DNA of 56,330 nt from JANNHP01 sp031404455 (GTDB lineage Bacteria > Planctomycetota > JAJSAM01 > JAJVHW01): assembly GCA_031404455.1 (NCBI GenBank), contig JANNHP010000127.1, positions 1-56,330 of the forward strand. Reading direction: 5' to 3'. Under the pieces are notes generated by a model. The model searched no databases and was not told where the DNA came from. It worked only from the letters and a program-made list of their open reading frames with translations. The translations under genes and the position numbers were made by a program. Shown here in pieces: positions 1 to 8,119 of the stretch (within the stretch, counting starts at the first letter, position 1; every line of letters starts with the position of its first letter).

Positions 1-722
1 AGCAAGATGGCCTCGACCTGCGCGACGCCCAATCCGGTCAGGGTGCTCGCCGGGAGCAGGATCATCGGGCGCAGCCACCCGATCGCGCTCGGCACTGCCA
101 CCAGCCCCGAACGCAGCAGCCTCACCGGCCGCGTGACGTTCATGCGGTGCGCTAAATGCGTGAGCCGCTCCTGCCAATCCGCGAGCGGCACGTTCAGCCT
201 CGAACAGCGAATCCGCGCCAGCCACCACCAGCCGCCGAGCAATCTCAGCGACAGCAGCGCGACCCCCACGCCCCACAGAACGACGAGCCACGTCAGGGCC
301 GCCCGCGACAGTTGCTCTCCGGAGGTTCGAAGCCCGAGGCCCGGTGTGCGTAGGGATCGAGCCGCGCGGGCCGCTCTCGGGTCCGGCGAGAGCATGCGCG
401 AGGCGGCGGAAGTCTGGGTGGCGCCCCGCATCGCCTGCTGCGCCGAGGCCACGGCATCGGACCGCGTCGGCGCGCTCGGCCCGGCCTGCTCCGCGCGGAT
501 CGTCGCGGCGCGCGTCAGGAACGTCGCGATCGGCGACGCCAGCAACACCACCAGCGCCACACACCCGGCGAGGTAACGTATCTGAGGCCGGCGGCGTGAC
601 CACAACGCATCGAGCATCGCGAGTGCGGCCGCGACCAGCGAGCCCTGCCAGACGAAATCGATCAGCGTCCATCCCAGGGTCTGGACGGTCGCGTCGTGGA
701 TCAAGAACTCGAAGGCATTCAT
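1..722 (-). CDS. BlaR1-like M56-family membrane peptidase (partial, 3' end outside window)
   Basis: Reading the minus strand from an ATG at 722 gives about 240 codons with no stop, running off base 1. Two hydrophobic stretches near residues 15-35 and 50-70 and a third around residue 140 fit the N-terminal membrane region of BlaR1/M56 proteins. The last visible residues (GVAQVEAIL) are what precedes the HExxH zinc motif in this family, so the catalytic site lies just outside the window. Its ATG overlaps the TGA of the blaI-like gene (ATGA), which implies translational coupling. In known systems the membrane peptidase relays a cell-wall or beta-lactam signal by causing cleavage of the BlaI repressor; here the ligand is unknown. 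Confidence 0.85.
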   Translation of the reverse strand, partial: MNAFEFLIHDATVQTLGWTLIDFVWQGSLVAAALAMLDALWSRRRPQIRYLAGCVALVVLLASPIATFLTRAATIRAEQAGPSAPTRSDAVASAQQAMRGATQTSAASRMLSPDPRAARAARSLRTPGLGLRTSGEQLSRAALTWLVVLWGVGVALLSLRLLGGWWWLARIRCSRLNVPLADWQERLTHLAHRMNVTRPVRLLRSGLVAVPSAIGWLRPMILLPASTLTGLGVAQVEAIL

Positions 723-1117
723 GACTCGTCCTCTCCCGCTCGATCGAGCATGCGGCGGATCTCCCGCATCTCCTCGGGCGACGTGCGTCGCGTCGCGAGC
801 GCCTGCTGGATGAGCTGAGTGGCGGAGCCACCGAAGGCGCGCTCCACCAGATCGGTCACCAGCTGACGCTGAGTCTGTTCGCGTTTCACGGCCGAGCGAT
901 AGACGTGGCTACGCGCGCTCTCGTCCCGGTCCACCAGCCCCTTGCCCGCCATGATCTGCAGCAGCTTGAGGACCGTGGTGTAGCCCATGGTGCGGGTCGC
1001 GGTGAGGTGCTGCTGGACATCGCGCACCGAACTGGGGCCGAGCGTCCACAGCACGCCGAGGATCTCGAGTTCCGCCTGAGTCGGGCGCGGAAGGGACTTC
1101 GTCTGCTTGGGTCTCAT
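719..1117 (-). CDS. blaI: BlaI/MecI-family transcriptional repressor
   Basis: The 132-residue protein has the length and layout of the family: a winged helix at about residues 10-75, containing the segments QAELEILGVLW and TTVLKLLQIMAGKGLV, then a C-terminal helical dimerisation region. An upstream in-frame start at 1168 exists, but the ATG at 1117 has an AGGAG ribosome site eight bases upstream and begins where the family normally does, so I chose it. BlaI proteins bind paired palindromes and repress their own operon. Two matching palindromes lie just upstream at 1147-1183. The gene is coupled by ATGA to the M56 peptidase downstream. Confidence 0.92.
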   Translation of the reverse strand: MRPKQTKSLPRPTQAELEILGVLWTLGPSSVRDVQQHLTATRTMGYTTVLKLLQIMAGKGLVDRDESARSHVYRSAVKREQTQRQLVTDLVERAFGGSATQLIQQALATRRTSPEEMREIRRMLDRAGEDES

Positions 1118-1146
1118 GGGCTCTCCTATCGACGCGGGCAGAATGT

Positions 1147-1162
1147 ACGAAGACGTTCGTAG
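1147..1162. promoter_or_regulatory. Candidate BlaI operator 1 (TACGAA-N4-TTCGTA)
   Basis: TACGAAGACGTTCGTA has 6-bp perfect arms. It lies 30 bp upstream of the blaI start and shares the ACGAA...TTCGTA arms with a second palindrome whose centre is 21 bp away, about two helical turns. Paired palindromes just upstream of blaI are the known arrangement for autorepression by this family. Confidence 0.7.
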
Positions 1163-1164
1163 TG

Positions 1165-2430
1165 TCAACGAAAATTTTCGTAGGTCCTGGTGGACCGGAG
1201 GGTGGACCCACTATGTTCGGGTCCATGATCCGCATCGCGACCTTCAACGTACTGTTCGGGCACCGGGAGACCGGCCCCAACTCGTGGTCCGAACGGCGGC
1301 CCCTCTCCCAGGATGCGGAAGCCCGAGACGACGGCCTCGCGCGGGTAGCGGTCCTTCACGACCGCCGCGGCGAGGCAGTGGAAGCCCGTCTCTCCGTACG
1401 TCATCAGCCGGCGCACGCTGGGCATCACGAGCGGGAAGAGCGGCGAGAGCAGCGACTGCAGGTAGTCGCCGATCTCGAAGTCCTCCTGGCGCGGGCGGCC
1501 GACGACGGTCGCGGGGAAGATCGCGTCCTTGCGCCGGAACATCTTCGTGGCGCGGAACACCGGGAAGTCCTCGGCGAAGCTGTTGTAGCCGTAGTGGTCG
1601 CCGAACGGCCCCTCGCGGCGCCGCACGCCCGCGAGCACCTCGCCCTCTATGGCGAACTCGCACTCGGCGACGAGCGGGTGCGGCCCCTTCCCCGTCACGC
1701 GCGGCAGGCGCTCGCCGAGGACGAGACTCGCAAGCAGGATCTCGGGCACGTCCTCGGGCAGCGGCGCGATCGCCGCGAGGATCAGCGCCGGCGGCCCGCC
1801 GAGGAACACCGTGGCCGGGAGGTTCCGTCCCGCCTTCTCGGCCGCGTGGAAGTGGAAGCCGCCGCCCTTGCCGATCTGGAAGTGCATGCCCGCCTCGGCG
1901 GGGCCGTGGATCTGCATGCGGTACATGCCGAGGTTCGGCTTCCCGGACTCGGGACTTTCGGTGTGGACGAGCGGCAGCGTCAGGAAGGGGCCGCCGTCGG
2001 AGTGCCATCCGGTGAGGGCGGGGAGACGGTCGAGACGCGGTTCCTCGACGACCTCGCACACCGGCCCGTCGTCGACGCTCTTCGTGCCGACCTTCAACCC
2101 TTCGAGCGCGAGATCGCGGTAGCTCCACAGCTTCCCGAGCGTCGGCGGCACGATCTTCTCGGCCGCCTCCACGAGTCGTTCGACGAACTCCCGCGGCCGC
2201 GAGCCGAACGCAAGGTCCACGCGCGCCTTCGTGCCGAAGAGGTTCGTCACGACCGGGAACGCGGCGCCCGCCGGGTCGCGGAAGAGGAGTGCCGGTCCGC
2301 CGCGCGCGATCACGCGGCGGTGGATCTCCGGGATCTCGAGCCGCGGATCGGTGCGGACCGTGATCTCGGCGAGTTCGCCGCGCGCGCGCAGCAGGTCGAG
2401 GTACTGCCGGAGGTTCCGGATCGGCTTCAC
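1165..2430 (-). CDS. UbiD-family (prenylated-FMN) decarboxylase, C-terminally truncated
   Basis: Starting at GTG 2430 the protein reads as a UbiD/4-hydroxybenzoate decarboxylase-type protein: an N-terminal LRQYLDLL segment, RVDLAFGSRP, the central GMYRMQIHGP and GKGGGFHFH segments, and finally GETGFHCLAAAVVKDRYPREA. These enzymes use prenylated FMN for reversible decarboxylation of aromatic or alpha,beta-unsaturated acids. About 377 residues match. After FRILGEG (near base 1300) the family sequence is lost and an unrelated tail of about 45 residues runs to a stop at 1165. Roughly the last 100 or more residues of the fold are missing, so the product is probably inactive unless this is an assembly artefact. 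It lies 25 bp downstream of the lipoprotein gene on the same strand. Confidence 0.8.
   Translation of the reverse strand: MKPIRNLRQYLDLLRARGELAEITVRTDPRLEIPEIHRRVIARGGPALLFRDPAGAAFPVVTNLFGTKARVDLAFGSRPREFVERLVEAAEKIVPPTLGKLWSYRDLALEGLKVGTKSVDDGPVCEVVEEPRLDRLPALTGWHSDGGPFLTLPLVHTESPESGKPNLGMYRMQIHGPAEAGMHFQIGKGGGFHFHAAEKAGRNLPATVFLGGPPALILAAIAPLPEDVPEILLASLVLGERLPRVTGKGPHPLVAECEFAIEGEVLAGVRRREGPFGDHYGYNSFAEDFPVFRATKMFRRKDAIFPATVVGRPRQEDFEIGDYLQSLLSPLFPLVMPSVRRLMTYGETGFHCLAAAVVKDRYPREAVVSGFRILGEGPPFGPRVGAGLPVPEQYVEGRDADHGPEHSGSTLRSTRTYENFR
1168..1183. promoter_or_regulatory. Candidate BlaI operator 2 (ACGAAAATTTTCGT)
   Basis: ACGAAAATTTTCGT is a perfect 14-bp palindrome (1169-1182) with an AT-rich centre in very GC-rich DNA. 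Its arms match operator 1. It lies between blaI and the divergent EEP-like start at 1225, so the pair could control both directions. Confidence 0.7.
1225..1302 (+). pseudogene. 5' fragment of an endonuclease/exonuclease/phosphatase (EEP) family gene
   Basis: From ATG 1225 the plus strand reads MIRIATFNVLFG, a highly characteristic EEP-fold N-terminus (IATFNV carries the first metal-site Asn), followed by about 14 more plausible residues ending in SERRPL. The similarity stops at about 1300, where the truncated UbiD gene begins on the other strand. Only about 26 codons of an expected 250 or more remain. The frame stays open beyond this point but reads through the UbiD gene in antisense. Confidence 0.6.
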
Positions 2431-2455
2431 GCCGGGAGTGTAGGACGGCGGCCGG

Positions 2456-3238
2456 TCACTTCGGCCAGATGGCGACGGGCACGGTGAAGTCGAGCGGCGT
2501 GTTCGGCCATCTGAAGCGCGCGCGCGCGCGGCGGCAGTCGCCGTTCTGGACGACACCCTCGACGTGGACCGTGCCCGGGATCTCCCAGAGTTCGAGGCCC
2601 GCGGCCGACGCGGCGTTCATCGTCGCGAACCCGCCGAACCCGCTGCTCACGCAGTACGTCGCAAGCGCACCGCCGCCCGCGCCCGGCGCGCCGACCTCGG
2701 GCCGGACGTACATGCGCGTGTCGGCGCCGGTCACAGCGAGCTCGGTCAGCCGGTCTCCCTGCCGCCACATGACCGACGGTCTCGTGGGGCTCAGATTCAT
2801 CGCCACATCGTCCCGCTCGAGCAGCGCCATGAAGTGCGTGCCGAGCACGTGCGGCAGTTCGCATCCGCCGAGCGGCCAGTCGACGTCGCCCTCCTCGCCG
2901 ATCTGGAAGACGAATCGCTGCTTCGCCGCCGGGTTGACGGCGACGGCGGCGGTGACCGCCTCGTCCATCGTCGCGGCGGGAACGATCGCCTGACCGTTCG
3001 ACGGGACGATCCTGCCGCCCGCGACACAGAGCCAGCCCCCGCGGCGCGTCGCAGCGAGCCTCGCCTGCTCCGGCACGTAGAGAAACCGGTAGGCGGCCAG
3101 ATTCGACGCCCGTTCGCTCTCCGCGGTCGGCCCGGCGGCCGCGACTCCGGCGAATTCCGGCGGGACCGGCTGCGGCCTCGAACTGCTGCAGGCAGCAGCG
3201 AGAAACAGGGTCGCGAACGTGATCGGCATCAGCCGCAT
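2456..3238 (-). CDS. Predicted lipoprotein of unknown function
   Basis: The 260-residue protein starts at ATG 3238 behind a strong GGAGGA ribosome site. It begins with a short lipoprotein signal (MRLMPITFATLFLAAAC; lipobox LAAAC with Cys17). The remainder is soluble, moderately acidic and contains scattered cysteines. I do not recognise a family. An open frame continues far upstream, but that stretch is antisense to the FHA gene and is not real. The gene is divergent from the FHA gene across 72 bp and is followed at 25 bp by the UbiD-family gene, so the two may be cotranscribed. Confidence 0.8.
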   Translation of the reverse strand: MRLMPITFATLFLAAACSSSRPQPVPPEFAGVAAAGPTAESERASNLAAYRFLYVPEQARLAATRRGGWLCVAGGRIVPSNGQAIVPAATMDEAVTAAVAVNPAAKQRFVFQIGEEGDVDWPLGGCELPHVLGTHFMALLERDDVAMNLSPTRPSVMWRQGDRLTELAVTGADTRMYVRPEVGAPGAGGGALATYCVSSGFGGFATMNAASAAGLELWEIPGTVHVEGVVQNGDCRRARARFRWPNTPLDFTVPVAIWPK

Positions 3239-3310
3239 GGGGGGTCCTCCCGCAACCATCCTACCGGCCGTGTTTGCGGGACACGCCGCGCTTGGCCGAT
3301 AATCCCCTCC

Positions 3311-4351
3311 GTGAGCGGTCAGATCGTCTGCGGCGTCTGCGGCACCGTGAATGTCGGTGTCTTCACGCGATGCATCGCGTGCGGGCAGGACCTCGGCAGG
3401 GCCGCGGGCGCCGAGCCCGACGAGCCGGCGCACGCGCGCGAAGACGAGGACATGCCCATCTCGCAGGAGCGCGAGGTCACGGGTCCCGTCTCCGTCCCGA
3501 AGCCGAAGTCGGGCGGCAGCAGGGCCCGTTCGAGCCAGGCGCGGCAGGCGGCGCTCGAGCTGGAATCGGCCTCCTTCCGGCAGACGATCGTCGAGATCCC
3601 CACCGGACCCGCCACCGCGGCGATCCGCGGCGAGAAGGCGGGAGAGAACGTCGTCAAGAAGGTGCGCGCCTCGCGCAGCATGGAGACGGGTCCCGCGGCG
3701 TCGACGCCCGAGCCGAAGTCCAAGGGACGGTACGTCGCGCGCCTGCTCCTGCCCGAGGGCGACCGTCGCAGCGTGGAGATCGCCGCGCGTCCGGTCGTGA
3801 TCGGGTCGGGGCTCGACCAGCTCGGGCTCGCGGGAGACCCGAAGATCGGCTCCGCGGAGGCGCGGCTCTTCATCGAGGACGGCCGCCTCTTCGTCGAGCC
3901 CGCGCCCGACGCGCTGAACGTCTACCGCCGCATCGACCGCGAGGTGAAGCTGCGAGAGGGCGACGTCCTGCTCGTCGGCGACATCGCCGCCACCTTCACC
4001 GAGACGGTCATGCCGGGAGCCGTGGACGGGACGCGCCAGATCCTCGGCGGGAGCGCGAATGCGCCGTGCGGGCGGCTCGTGTTCCTTCGCCGCGACGGAA
4101 CTCCCGGTCCCGTCCACGACCTCCCCGCCGGGAAAACGGTGCTCGGCCGCACCGACGGCCACCTGAACTTCCCCCACGACTCGCGCCTCTCGAGGCGTCA
4201 CGCGCTGCTCTTCGCGTCCGACCAGGGCGTCACGCTGGAGGACATGGACAGCAGGAACGGCACGTACCTCCGCGTGCGCGAGAAGCACGAACTCCACGCC
4301 GAGGACGCCCTGCGCGTCGGCTCCGCCGGTCTGCAGATCCGCGCGAAGTAG
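3311..4351 (+). CDS. Zinc-ribbon FHA-domain protein
   Basis: The start is GTG 3311, chosen because the first residues form a small zinc ribbon (CX2C at residues 7-10 and CX2C at 21-24), a common N-terminus in such proteins. A charged, low-complexity linker follows (about 30-130). Next comes a degenerate FHA-like fold at about 135-235 that lacks the SRxH signature, and then an intact FHA domain at about 255-345 with GR, LSRRH and SRNGT. The intact FHA should bind phosphothreonine peptides, so a Ser/Thr kinase partner is expected, but none is encoded in the window. There is no signal peptide or membrane helix, so the protein is cytoplasmic. It lies 106 bp upstream of the cytochrome operon that starts at 4458 and may belong to it. 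Confidence 0.85.
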   Translation: MSGQIVCGVCGTVNVGVFTRCIACGQDLGRAAGAEPDEPAHAREDEDMPISQEREVTGPVSVPKPKSGGSRARSSQARQAALELESASFRQTIVEIPTGPATAAIRGEKAGENVVKKVRASRSMETGPAASTPEPKSKGRYVARLLLPEGDRRSVEIAARPVVIGSGLDQLGLAGDPKIGSAEARLFIEDGRLFVEPAPDALNVYRRIDREVKLREGDVLLVGDIAATFTETVMPGAVDGTRQILGGSANAPCGRLVFLRRDGTPGPVHDLPAGKTVLGRTDGHLNFPHDSRLSRRHALLFASDQGVTLEDMDSRNGTYLRVREKHELHAEDALRVGSAGLQIRAK

Positions 4352-4457
4352 CGATCTCGACCGCCGCCCTTGCGCCGCGCGCAGCGCCGCGCTAGAAACG
4401 ATGCGCCGCCGGTCAAGGGGCACGACCGGCAGGGCGCGGACGGGAGGACGAACGACG

Positions 4458-6251
4458 ATGCAGTCGCGGCCGTCTGGGTTCAGGGCGTTCTTGGTGCTCG
4501 CGGCGACAGGAGCCGGCGCCGCGGTCGTGTCGCTCTTGCCGGTGCCGCCTGCCGAGGCGATCGGACAGCCGCTGACGTCGTCCGAGGTCTCGCAACTCGT
4601 CTCGCGGTGCGTCGCGTACAGCAGGCGCGCGTCCGGACGGCCGGACCTCGCCATCGCCGTCGTCGATCCGGAGGGCAACTCGCTCGGCGTGTTCCGCATG
4701 AACGGGCTCGACGCCTCGGTCACCGACAACGCCGTAGCCGCGGCGCTCGCGAAGGCCGGCACGGGCTCGTACTTCTCGAGCGACGAGCAGACGTTCAGCA
4801 CGCGCACCGCGGCCTTCATCATCCAGGACCACTTCCCGCCCGGCGTCCGCTTCATGCCGGGGGGTCCGCTCTACGGGGTGGAGTTCTCGTCCATCGCCAC
4901 GAGCGACGTGAACCGCATCTTCTTCCCGCCGTTCCCAGCGCCGCGCGCACTCGGCGAGATCGAGACGCGCGTGCGCGGCGACCTCGGCGGGATCGGCATC
5001 TACAAGAACGGCAAGCGCGTGGGCGGCCTCGGCATCGACGACGGCGACACGGGCAGGCGCATCAGCATCCCCACACGGGTGTTCCCGGGTTCCGACTGCA
5101 CCGACGACTACCGCCTGACGTTCCGCAACCAGGAGCGCGGCCGAGCGCTCGAGGAGATCGTCCTCGCGGCGGCTCGCGGTCGCCTCGCACCCCGGCCGAT
5201 CCGCTCGGACAAGATCCTCGTCGGCGGGATCCGGCTCCCCTACACGCGCGGTTCGTCGCTCGACCCGGTGGACGCGCCTGCCGTGACCGGCGCCGACGGC
5301 ACGTGGGACCCCGACTTCCCGCTGCGCGACGCGGCGCCGATCCCCTCACGGTTCGCCGACTTCACGCTCGACCCGCCGGCGGCTGCGCCGAACGGCGCGA
5401 AGAGCTTCGAGGGACAGGTCCCGCTCGCGTTCCCGATCCGCGACTCGACCGACGGCGGTCTCTCGGCCGCGGACGTCCAGCGCATCCTCTGGCAGGGCGC
5501 CCAGCGCGCGGACATCACGCGCGGGGCGATCCGGCGGCCGATCGGCGTCGCGATGCAGTGCTGGATCTCGGTGGTCGACACCAAGGGCGAGGTGCTCGGC
5601 GCCTTCCGGATGGCGAAGGACACGACGCTCTTCAGCTACGACGTGTCCGTTCAGAAGGCGCGCACGGCAATGTTCTTCTCCGACGGGAAGGCGGCCCTCT
5701 CGTGCCGCGCGGTCGGCCTCTTCTCGCAGGGCTTCTACCCGGCGGGCCAGCAGGGCGCGGGCCGCGGTCCGCTCTTCCAGTTGCAGGACGGCCTGACCGT
5801 CGCGCTGCTCGGCGGCGTGTTCGGCGACCTCGGCGCGTCGACGAGCGACCTCGCGAAGATCCGGAACGGGATCACGATCTTCCCCGGCGGCGTGCCGCTC
5901 TACCGCGACGGCGTGCTCATCGGCGGCGTGGGTGTGTCGGGAGACGGCGTCGACCAGGACGACATCGTCGCCGACTTCGCCTCGCGCCAGTACGGCGCGC
6001 CCGGTCCCATCCGCGCCGACGCCCTGAGCGGCGGCGAGCTGAAGGCCGCGTTCCGCCGCGCGCTCGCGCGGCTGGCCGACGCCGCGCCGCCGGATCCGGG
6101 GGTGTGCGACACGGTCCCGAACAAAGTGCTCTCGTTCTTCCACGCGCGCCTCAGAGACGCCAAGGTCACGCTCGATCGCACCGAACTCGAGGTCGAGACG
6201 TCGTACGTCAAGCACCCCCGACATCCGGGCCCGGTGACGATCCGTCGATGA
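4458..6251 (+). CDS. Secreted tandem GlcG/HbpS-like (DUF336) protein
   Basis: The 597-residue protein starts at ATG 4458 behind GGGAGGA and carries a signal peptide ending at AEA around residue 34. It contains two copies of the GlcG/HbpS fold. One spans roughly residues 40-260 (LAIAVVDPEGNSLGVFRM ... GIGIYKNGKRVGGLGIDDGD) and the other 350-545 (CWISVVDTKGEVLGAFRM ... VPLYRDGVLIGGVGVSGDG). HbpS family members bind haem and help sense redox stress; in this family the function is otherwise poorly defined. Its stop overlaps the ATG of the barrel gene (ATGA), and that gene overlaps the 10-haem cytochrome gene. A periplasmic haem-related accessory role is therefore likely, though inferred. Confidence 0.8.
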   Translation: MQSRPSGFRAFLVLAATGAGAAVVSLLPVPPAEAIGQPLTSSEVSQLVSRCVAYSRRASGRPDLAIAVVDPEGNSLGVFRMNGLDASVTDNAVAAALAKAGTGSYFSSDEQTFSTRTAAFIIQDHFPPGVRFMPGGPLYGVEFSSIATSDVNRIFFPPFPAPRALGEIETRVRGDLGGIGIYKNGKRVGGLGIDDGDTGRRISIPTRVFPGSDCTDDYRLTFRNQERGRALEEIVLAAARGRLAPRPIRSDKILVGGIRLPYTRGSSLDPVDAPAVTGADGTWDPDFPLRDAAPIPSRFADFTLDPPAAAPNGAKSFEGQVPLAFPIRDSTDGGLSAADVQRILWQGAQRADITRGAIRRPIGVAMQCWISVVDTKGEVLGAFRMAKDTTLFSYDVSVQKARTAMFFSDGKAALSCRAVGLFSQGFYPAGQQGAGRGPLFQLQDGLTVALLGGVFGDLGASTSDLAKIRNGITIFPGGVPLYRDGVLIGGVGVSGDGVDQDDIVADFASRQYGAPGPIRADALSGGELKAAFRRALARLADAAPPDPGVCDTVPNKVLSFFHARLRDAKVTLDRTELEVETSYVKHPRHPGPVTIRR

Positions 6252-8119
6252 GGAACGCCGACCGCCGCGCGCCCAAGCTCGTGCCCACTGTCGCGACCGT
6301 CCTCGTGACCGTGGCGATCTGCGGTTGCAAGGTGCAGCCCGTGGCCGACAACGCCATCGGTCCGCAGCAGGACCTCCGGGACGACGTCTCCGGCCGCGCT
6401 CCAGGCGGACCCGCCGAGAAGGCCGAGATCAAGTACCTGCCGCTCGGTTACGCGGCCGACGAGTCCGCGGCGCCGGGCGTGAAGCGTGCGGACCGTTACG
6501 AGGACGAGATCCCCGTGACCGACCGCTGGCGGATCGGGTTCCCCGCGTGGGAACGCGGGAGCAAGAGCGACTCTCCGTGGGACAAGGGCGCGCCGCTCGA
6601 TCCGTACCACCAGAACTTCTGGAAGGGCGACTACCCGATCCCCGGCACGCAGAACTGGTTCGTGAACGCCGAGTTCCAGTCGATCACGAAGCTCGAGTCG
6701 AAGAAGCTGCCCGTCCCCTCGGGCGTGTTCACGCGCAGTTCCGGCAAGGACGAGTTCTTCGGCAACGGCCACATCCGCACCGCCGAGGAGGTGGGCATCG
6801 TCTCCCTCGACATCACGCACGGCGAGACGTCGTTCAAGCCCGTGGACTTCCGCGTGTTCGTGAAGGGCGCCTTCTCGGCCAACTGGGCCGAGGCGAACGA
6901 GAACACGGTGCTCTACGCCGACCCGATGAGGGGTGCGACGCGGACCGACCGCCACGGAGCGCTCCAGCAGGCGTTCGTCGAGACGACGCTCGCGTCGGTC
7001 AGCGACAGGTACGACGTCGTCCAGCTCCGCGCCGGCACGCAGAAGTTCAACTCGGACTTCCGCGGCTTCATCTTCGAGGACGAGGCGCCCGGCGTGCGTG
7101 TCTTCGGCAACCTCGACGACAACCGCTGGCAGTGGAACCTCGCGTGGTTCGACCGTCTGGAGAAGGACACGAACAGCGGACTCAACACCTTCGACACGAT
7201 CGGCCAGCAGGTGCTCATTGCGAACCTCTACCGGCAGGACGCGCTGACCCTCGTCACTCCGCGGTGGAAGGAGACGACCTGGAACCAGGGCCTCACCTCG
7301 CAGCTCTCCTTCCACTACCTCAATTCCGATCCTTCGGTCCACTACGACGTGAACGACTTCCTCGTCCGCCCGCGTCTCATCGGGTCGCCCGAGCCGAACC
7401 AGGCCTCCGTGAGCTGGCTCGGCTGGTCGAACGACGGCCACATCGGGCGCGTCAACGTCAACGTCACGTCGTCCCTCTACGGCGCGTGGGGCGACCAGAG
7501 CTACGACGAGGTGGCCGGCCGCCGCCAGTCGGTCCGCGCGTCGCTCGCGGCGCTCGAGCTCTCGTACGACATCGACTGGATGCGCTTCCGGGTGCAGGGC
7601 CTCTGGCAGAGCGGCGACGACGACCCCGACGACGGCACCGCTGAGGGTTTCGACGGCATCTACGACAACGAGAACTTCGCGGGCGGCGAGTTCGGCTTCT
7701 GGAACCGCAACGCCATCGGGCTCTCGAGCACCGGCGTCGGTCTCGTGCAGGGCGGCAGCCTCTACAACACGCTGCGCAGCTCGAAGAACGAGGGGAGCCC
7801 GAGCTTCGTCAACCCCGGCCTCATCCTCCTCGGCGGCGGATGGGACGCGCAGCTCACGCCGCATCTCAAGCTCGTGACGAACGCGTCGTACCTGATGTTC
7901 GACAACACGTCGTCGCTCGAGTACGTGCTCGGCCAGGGCCGCATCGCCAAGGACATCGGCACCGACCTCTCCATCGGCGTCGTGTGGCGTCCGCTCCTGA
8001 CCGAGAACGTCATCGTCAAGGCAGGCGTCTCGTCCCTCATTCCCGGCGAGGGCTTCCGCGACATCTACGGCGCGGCCACGCTCTACGCCGTTTTCTCCGA
8101 GTTGATCCTCACATGGTGA
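6248..8119 (+). CDS. Outer-membrane beta-barrel lipoprotein (porin-like), cytochrome-linked
   Basis: The 623-residue protein starts at ATG 6248, which overlaps the previous stop (ATGA). It has a lipoprotein-type signal (VTVAICGC, Cys about 27). From about residue 100 it shows alternating hydrophobic/polar strands rich in Trp, Tyr and Phe with Asp/Asn/Gly turns, and it ends in an aromatic residue (ELILTW), as barrel proteins do. It contains no haem motifs. The last 7 bases overlap the start of the 10-haem cytochrome gene. The pairing resembles porin-cytochrome conduits such as MtrB/MtrA, but I see no clear MtrB motif such as an N-terminal CXXC, so the comparison is by architecture only. A passive porin or carbohydrate-selective barrel is the alternative. 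Confidence 0.75.
   Translation: MRNADRRAPKLVPTVATVLVTVAICGCKVQPVADNAIGPQQDLRDDVSGRAPGGPAEKAEIKYLPLGYAADESAAPGVKRADRYEDEIPVTDRWRIGFPAWERGSKSDSPWDKGAPLDPYHQNFWKGDYPIPGTQNWFVNAEFQSITKLESKKLPVPSGVFTRSSGKDEFFGNGHIRTAEEVGIVSLDITHGETSFKPVDFRVFVKGAFSANWAEANENTVLYADPMRGATRTDRHGALQQAFVETTLASVSDRYDVVQLRAGTQKFNSDFRGFIFEDEAPGVRVFGNLDDNRWQWNLAWFDRLEKDTNSGLNTFDTIGQQVLIANLYRQDALTLVTPRWKETTWNQGLTSQLSFHYLNSDPSVHYDVNDFLVRPRLIGSPEPNQASVSWLGWSNDGHIGRVNVNVTSSLYGAWGDQSYDEVAGRRQSVRASLAALELSYDIDWMRFRVQGLWQSGDDDPDDGTAEGFDGIYDNENFAGGEFGFWNRNAIGLSSTGVGLVQGGSLYNTLRSSKNEGSPSFVNPGLILLGGGWDAQLTPHLKLVTNASYLMFDNTSSLEYVLGQGRIAKDIGTDLSIGVVWRPLLTENVIVKAGVSSLIPGEGFRDIYGAATLYAVFSELILTW

Noticed and set aside
7..576. 189-codon plus-strand frame at the left edge
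   Set aside because: The minus strand here encodes a coherent BlaR1/M56 protein coupled to blaI. The plus frame is Ser/Arg-rich noise.
6248..8119. Calling the barrel protein MtrB
   Set aside because: The expected N-terminal CXXC and clear MtrB family motifs were not seen. Only the architecture next to a multihaem lipoprotein supports the comparison.
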